A stretch of DNA of 64,000 bases from Epiperipatus broadwayi. Its lineage: Eukaryota; Onychophora; Udeonychophora; Euonychophora; Peripatidae. The stretch's first letter is position 1, and each line of letters begins with the position of its first letter. A program made the position numbers and the translations under genes. Below the pieces are notes generated by a model. That model did not search any database, was not told the origin of the DNA, and saw only the letters and a program-made list of their open reading frames with translations. Location: positions 1,278,001 through 1,342,000 of the forward strand of contig JAQFVV010000143.1 in NCBI GenBank assembly GCA_028023455.1. Direction: 5' to 3'. This document shows, piece by piece, positions 58,245-64,000 of the stretch.

Positions 58245-59300
58245 AATAACAATAGTAATACAGGGAAGCTCTTTTCACCAAATATTGATTTTTGCCCTTT
58301 TCAATGCGTGAACTGCAATGCACTGTGGCTTCTTCTTTTTTGGAGTCAAAAATCTCTCAGCCATTATACCCAGAAAAACATGTAAGCCCTTCCCTTTCCA
58401 TTTCCCACCCTAAGTTTTTCCCATATTCTTCTCTATTCTGCTCCATCCCATTTCAACAACATAATCTTTGTCAACTCCATGGCCTTTATATCTAAATCTC
58501 CATAACTTTTCCCAAACTCAGCATAAAAAGAAGAACCCACTTTCTGCATAATTATTTTGTTTATATTTATTCTTCCACAACTTCATTATTTGTACACTTT
58601 CTGCTTGCAGGCATTTCCACTCAATTAATAGATGCCTAATATTTTCTATGCCTTCATTACAAGAATAAATCACCCACATCTTTCTATTTAGGTGTATATT
58701 CCCTTGCACCCAATATTCTGTTTACTTCTATATATTTAAAATTTTTTTTTACTCTCCATATTAGTTCTCCATCTCTCCAATTCCCTATTTTTTATTAATG
58801 TATCTATTCTTCTATCCCATTCCTTGCACTATAACACTTAACAATTCTGACATAAACATCCATTTTGTATAAGTATACTGACATAAATTCTTTATCCAAA
58901 TCTGCATACTGTCCTACTTTTCACACCCATCTTGTTGCCAGTTCTTTATTCATAACCCAATTAAATACTATTTTGCTATTCTCTTATTATTCATAAATTG
59001 CAATCTACTGAACATTTTCATTTTGCTTTTTCCATTTTTTCATATAACAACTTGACTATTTTATTTCTCTTTGAATTGCCTTCTTTGCCATCCACACATC
59101 TGCATCTAATGCATCTCTTCCTATTTCTCTTATATATTTTTTCTAAGTAGCCTAACACTGCTTTACTAACACATAATGCATCATTACCATATGTTAACCC
59201 TGTTACTGCCACTCCCTTCTATACAATTCTAGCTACATCATATTTATTATAAGAAAACACTGTTAATTTCTTTATCAATCCCTTTCTTATCTACATTGCA
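58245..59300 (-). pseudogene. LINE family G C-terminal region (copy 2)
   Basis: On the minus strand, a decayed frame starting near 59,212 (VTGLTYGNDALCVSKAVLGY) and continuing with EGNSKRNKIVKLLYEKM aligns with 52,500-52,660. The Cys/His-like EGIENIRHLLIEWKCLQ near 58,640 aligns with 53,105-53,145. It extends about 350 bp beyond where copy 1 is cut, to a 3' end near 58,245 (cagggaagctcttttcacc read from the plus strand). All frames are broken. Confidence 0.65.
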
Positions 59301-59404
59301 TACATAGTGAGTCTATCTCTTGTTTATAAAATTAACTAGAACCTATTATAACAATAATGCAATGTATACAAGGAAGAGAGAAAAACAACTCTGTATACAT
59401 GTAT

Positions 59405-59490
59405 AGAATATAATTTTCCATTTGAGAAGAGGAAAAATCAATATTTGTTGAAAAGAGCTTTTCTGTATTATTACTGTTATTATATATGTA
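59405..59490 (+). repeat. Inverted copy of the LINE family G 3' end
   Basis: The words aaaaatcaatatttg, tgaaaagagct and ctgtatta, read on the plus strand, are the same as the minus-strand 3' end at 58,245-58,300. The two 3' ends therefore point away from each other and flank the family G fragment as an inverted repeat. Confidence 0.6.
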
Positions 59491-59639
59491 CACTTATTGC
59501 TGTTCTATAGATATTTTATTTTATATATTATTTATTTAAATATATGAAAAAGCAGCATAATGGATTAACTTTTCCATTTTTGATGATATATATATATATT
59601 AAGTGCAATAATGCTCAAGGCTAAATGGGTTTATAAGTA

Positions 59640-59810
59640 ATCATTAGAAATCAATCAACACTAAGATAATCCCAATATAGATAACAATCAATAATCTCAA
59701 ACTTTATTGTTAAAAGGAGATTGCCTTGACAATAGTTTGAGGTTATTGGTTATTATCTATAAGGAATTGTCTAAGTGTTGACTGATTTCTAATGGTTATA
59801 TAAATATATT
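59640..59810. mobile_element. Fold-back element, family H
   Basis: Arms 59,640-59,706 and 59,738-59,810 are reverse complements (attagaaatcaatcaacact against its complement; aataatctcaaact against agtttgaggttatt). The loop is short, around aaaaggagattgccttg. No coding sequence is present. A half copy lies at 57.79 kb. Confidence 0.7.
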
Positions 59811-60179
59811 AAACCATCATTTATTGTTTTTTACAGAATTAAAGAAATATAAATGACTTTTAAGATGCATTTCAATTGAATCACTCACTGGGCTTGAATA
59901 TCTTTTACCATTATTTCATATTTACCCAATGTATATCATACCAATTTATCTTGTGTGCTTTCTATTTGTAGTATGCATTCGCTGATCATTCTAGCACTCT
60001 AATAAATACATAAATGATTATCAATCTTGCTTTATCAAAACAGAAATTATTACTTTTCTTTAACCCAGATAGTAGACTTTATTTAATAAAATCAAATATA
60101 TCTTTTTTATTATAATACTTTAGCTTTTTTCATTCTTTTACAATATTTTATATATATATATATATTTTTAAGTGTCATA
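59811..60179. other. AT-rich spacer
   Basis: Nothing recognised except a (TA)n run at about 60,149-60,165, which may be the tail of the tRNA-like sequence that follows. Confidence 0.4.
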
Positions 60180-60262
60180 GCATCGGCTGGGTCGTGAACC
60201 CACAACCCGGGCAACTGCCTGCAAGTGCAAGGCAGTCATGCTGATCTCTCAACCACCAATGC
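60180..60262 (-). other. tRNA-Gly-like sequence (pseudogene or SINE head)
   Basis: The minus strand starts GCATTGGTGGTT, identical to the start of metazoan tRNA-Gly genes, and ends CCGATGC, so the seven-base acceptor stem pairs fully (one T-G wobble). A four-base D stem (GTTG/CAGC) and a long stem at the anticodon position (ACTGCCT/AGGCAGT) can form. The T arm (gggttcacgacccagc) is altered and the anticodon loop is too long, so a working tRNA is unlikely. A (TA)n tract follows at its 3' side, as in tRNA-derived SINEs. Confidence 0.6.
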
Positions 60263-61329
60263 AAGATTATTTTATATATTTTTAAAATCACAATCTATCA
60301 TTCTTATACTTGATTTGTAATAATGATAATAATATTAGAGAATAAAGTCTATAACTGGAAGTAAAGAGATATAATAATTTATTTTCTTGATAAAAATGAT
60401 TGATAATTATTTGTATATTTATTAAAAAACCATAATTGTTAACAAATGCATATGTTATGGATTTATATAATAAATAAATACAAAACAATAGTAAAAGACA
60501 TGTTTGATTTGTGTGGTGATTTAGGTTAACTGAAAAAACTCGTTCAGTTGAGATGCTTTTAAGAAATATTTGTTTTTTTAGTGACTGTAACTATATATTT
60601 TAAACTTAAGAAATGATAAGTTATGCATTAAAATATATATATAAGATTTCGGCATAAAACTTAATGAAGATAAATGTTGAATAAAAAAACAGAATTATGG
60701 ATATATAGATAATAAAAGGAAAACATATTTAAACTATAATAGAAAAAACCTAATCTATTATATATCTGGAATTAAAGAAATATAATAATTTCTGCCTAAT
60801 AATATACAGTAATAATTATTTGTATATTTACATTTAATTTTAGCATTTAACAGAGTAGTATGTTTGATTTTAATTTTTCTTTCACAGACATTCTCTTTCT
60901 CTTACACATTTATAAATTTTTATTGTAAATGTCATATTTCTAGCATGCATTCATCAACTAAATATAGTCATTCATTGATGATGATTATTTTAGAAGTTTT
61001 TTATTTATTTATTGAAAGTTAACATGTGAAGACAATATTTAGTCTATTAAATCAATGGATTGCCTTTTAATATGATAAAGATGACGGTTAAAAGCAGCTT
61101 TTCATAATTTTAAAAATGTAAAGCTGCAGTTTATGATGATATATCAGAAAAAAAACTTTGGTTATGATAGGGATATCTTAGGTTCAAAATAATTACAATT
61201 TTCAAAACTATTGAAATTTTTTAGAAATATATAAACAATATTATGAATGATTATAACAATAAAAATAATAGAAAATAATGCTTTAATTATTATGGAAAGC
61301 CATCATTATTTTCTATGAAAGAAGTATTT
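60263..61329. other. AT-rich DNA, nothing recognised
   Basis: No coding motif or shared repeat was seen. Confidence 0.45.
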
Positions 61330-61640
61330 TGAATGATTTTATTGTTTAGTTTGCTTCCAGTTGTAAATAAATAATTATTAGATATATTGTAGTTTTAGAA
61401 AAATCAAAAAGAATTGTCAAGAAAATGCAAGAACAGTGTTTGGGCAAAAACTATGACTTATATACTTATTGCTTTTATTGATTTAGTCAATGCATTTAAT
61501 TCAGCTAATCAAAGTAGTTTGTATAATGTTTGAAATGAATTGGTTGTCCAAAAATTTTTATATTTCACAGTTTCTAAATCATGAAATGAATCTCTATTAC
61601 TGATGGTGAAAAATGTGAGGCATTTAAAATCAAACTTGAT
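61330..61640 (+). pseudogene. Older RTE-like reverse transcriptase fragment (motif A)
   Basis: A plus-strand frame near 61,465-61,520 reads AFIDLVNAFNSANQSSLYNV, corresponding to motif A of RTE-like reverse transcriptases (the catalytic Asp of FID is kept; the second D of AFD is N). Preceding broken frames give a KMQEQCLGKNYDLYT-like lead-in. It could be a later part of the same family as the fragment at 33.25-33.57 kb. Motifs B and C are absent. Confidence 0.6.
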
Positions 61641-64000
61641 ATAAATGCTAGCTTTCTTTTTCATTTCCAAATAATAACATTTAGGAACTATGGTATTTAT
61701 ATATAAATAACTTTATGAAGCATGCATTAAACATTTAATATTAGTTTTTATAATGAAGTTTTTAATCTAAACTGATTAAAATAAAAAAAGAGTGTAACTT
61801 TCTTAGCTTCTGCCAATTCAAAGGATAACCTACAATGTTTAAGGTAACTGTGGATTTAAACCCATTATTTAAAATGATACCTTACCACCAGCAATGAAAT
61901 ATATATATTTTTAAATTTATAGTCAGGGTATCAGCATAATCTTATTAATCAAGATTAATCCAAATTACCATATAACTAAGAACAATTAGATACATGTTTA
62001 CTAACCACTGTTCAATGTTTACTTGAGTATTTCAATCTAATAAAAAGTTATAATTATATTTGTGATCAAAAAATATTTTGAAGTTCATTCACACATATTT
62101 AAATCTCAGATCAGTTAACCTATAGAATATTCTTAATGTTTTGATTGCAATTTATAAAATAATTTGGTTTAGTAATTAATGTTCAAACATTCAAGATGCT
62201 TTATCTAAAATGTCTTACCAGCTTTTATTATAGAAAGATGGATTTGAGTGTCAAAATAAAAACATGTACCATAATGTAATACTGCATTTAATAATTAAAA
62301 CATTTTAAATTAGTTGTATATATATCATTTATTTTGCCTAAGTTAATGTATAGAAATGATATATAGACATCTAAGCATAACCTGAAGATATGGACAAAAT
62401 TTATTTAAGAGTGCTATAAAATTTAAGAAACATTGGGCAGGTCAGATATAACTAGACTTTCTAAAAACATTTTTTGATAAATCTGATCATGGTTTTTATG
62501 TAAGTGGCTAATCCCATTTATTTTACAAAGATCTTCTAAATAGATGGTAATAATTGGTCTCACTGGAAGAATATGACTGATTACAGAATAAATAAGCAGA
62601 TACAATAAAAAGGTACTGAAATATTTTAGAAAAAAAATTACAGCATAAGAGGTTTAAAAGTGGCACCATATGCATCAGATGCAATGATTTTTTACAGTAG
62701 AATCAAAGCAAAAATGATCTTTAGCTTTTTTAATCTTTTTTTTTTTCATGCTAGAATAGCTATATTAATTTATGAATGCTAATAATAATGAAAATAAAAC
62801 ATATTTATGGTTTTAATTTTTTTAATGCAAAATGGTCTTTCACAAATGTTGAAGGTAGTGGAGAATATATATATATTATTAATCAGGCTAATCAACTGTC
62901 AGTTAGTAAAGTTTTTAGATCTTTCATTTTTCCATTATCTTCCAGCTATTAATAGCTGAAAAATGTTACATGACTAGTTTTCTTGAGAAATATTTATTTA
63001 TCAGGGAATTTTTTTTTTTGCTGTTTTTTTCTTCCAGCATTTTGACTGACAGTTTTCTTCAAGAGGCAAGTTAAGAAGATATACCCATTAACTATAATGT
63101 TAACAGTCCAGCAAACAATAATCAAGTTTAATTATGGATAAAACTACACATAAACTATTTATGAATTACACACTGAGCATTAATCTTTCAGTCATCAAAC
63201 ATGAATACAAGTGGACAGCTGAAACAAATCAAACTACAGAAAATTTCAAGTTTGTATTAAAATGTTTTTATATATGAGAAAGCAGAGCCTTTCAAACATT
63301 CAATTATTAAAAGCAAAAAAGGAAACACAATCACCATAATCAGCATCTACTATGAATGAATATCAAAATAGATGAAACCTATTCTGAAGAGCTAACAAAA
63401 AAAACAAAAAACAATTCAGAAAACAGTTAAAGTTTTGACAAGGTTAACATCTGGAAATGAGGCATAATAATTTAATTCTGTCTCAAAATATCTTGAAGAC
63501 TAATGTCATCAGGAAACCAACTGAAAAGAAATTCAGTTAGTAAGTATAGCTTGTAATTTAGAGAAGTTCTTTCATTCTATTTTTATATTACAATTACACA
63601 GATTACAAGTTTAATTGTAGAACATAGTTGGTGTGCTGTTAAATGTTACCAAATATATATTTGGTGATGTGAAACCTAGAAATTGTAAAGTAATCATGAT
63701 AAACTGAAACATTATCATTACCTGATAGTAGAAAACACAGGAGGTCTAACTGCGAGCTAATTATCCCAGTAGAACTAATTACTACTATTTAAATATAAGC
63801 TAAATTCAATATTATTTGCTTACCTAATAACCTTTTATAATTTAAGCATTTAACACTAAAAATGACAATAAATTTTATGAAATCTAAATTGTTTGTTTAT
63901 GGATTTTATTCTAAATAAAATAATTGTTATACTAATTTTTGTTATATCTAACTTATTTGTTCAAACACAGTAGATTTTCAAGAAAACTTTTTTTAAAAAA
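61641..64000. other. AT-rich DNA, nothing recognised
   Basis: No domain, RNA gene or shared repeat was identified to the end of the window. Confidence 0.45.

Noticed and set aside
1-64000. A host protein-coding gene with small exons
   Set aside because: I found no ordered set of exon-like frames with splice sites and domain similarity outside transposable elements. Gene prediction with transcript data could still reveal one, since I cannot run it.

Overview
This is a strongly AT-rich, intron-like or intergenic stretch of a eukaryotic, almost certainly metazoan, nuclear genome. I recognise no host protein-coding exon, operon, rRNA gene or convincing functional tRNA gene in 64 kb. The recognisable content is transposable-element material of several ages: non-LTR retrotransposons (a young RTE-like element, older RTE-like remnants, an L1/Tx1-like element, and a third LINE family present twice), two kinds of Penelope-like element (PLE), a pogo/Tigger DNA transposon remnant, several families of fold-back elements, tRNA-derived sequence and ATG/ATC microsatellites. 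The mix would suit a large, gene-poor lophotrochozoan genome such as a cephalopod, but no host gene settles the species, so this is inference only.

Layout. 1-11 kb: mostly featureless AT-rich DNA, with a LINE reverse-transcriptase remnant (4.8-5.55 kb), an inverted PLE unit beside it (5.58-6.21 kb), a GC-richer patch (7.1-7.7 kb) and a dispersed repeat family (3.8, 9.2 and 9.5 kb). 11.3-13.4 kb: an old copy of the RTE 5' leader, then a pogo/Tigger transposase that keeps its N- and C-terminal parts but has lost the DDE core. 13.4-25 kb: sparse DNA with two microsatellites and several fold-back elements (18.7-21.1 kb). 25.1-29.2 kb: a second pogo relic, a PLE endonuclease fragment, then the best-preserved element of the window, a roughly 3.3-kb RTE-like LINE with complete endonuclease and reverse-transcriptase motifs and only two frameshifts. 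33.2-40.1 kb: an older LINE fragment followed by a long, broken PLE. 40.1-40.9 kb: two adjacent fold-backs. 43.4-47.6 kb, minus strand: an L1/Tx1-like LINE with a long ORF1 and most of ORF2 deleted. 52-59.5 kb: two copies of a third LINE family, a MITE, a 390-bp near-identical fragment of the RTE endonuclease, and further fold-backs. 60.2 kb: a tRNA-Gly-like sequence. 61.3 kb: another RTE-like fragment.

No gene network can be read here; the elements are independent insertions, often nested. The most interesting signal is the 3' region of the PLE family. In three copies the C-terminal coding region runs straight into a tRNA-Leu-like sequence; in two of them the ORF stop falls inside the A-box (the third has point changes there). 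A few dozen bases further on, some copies hold a motif resembling a decayed hammerhead ribozyme.
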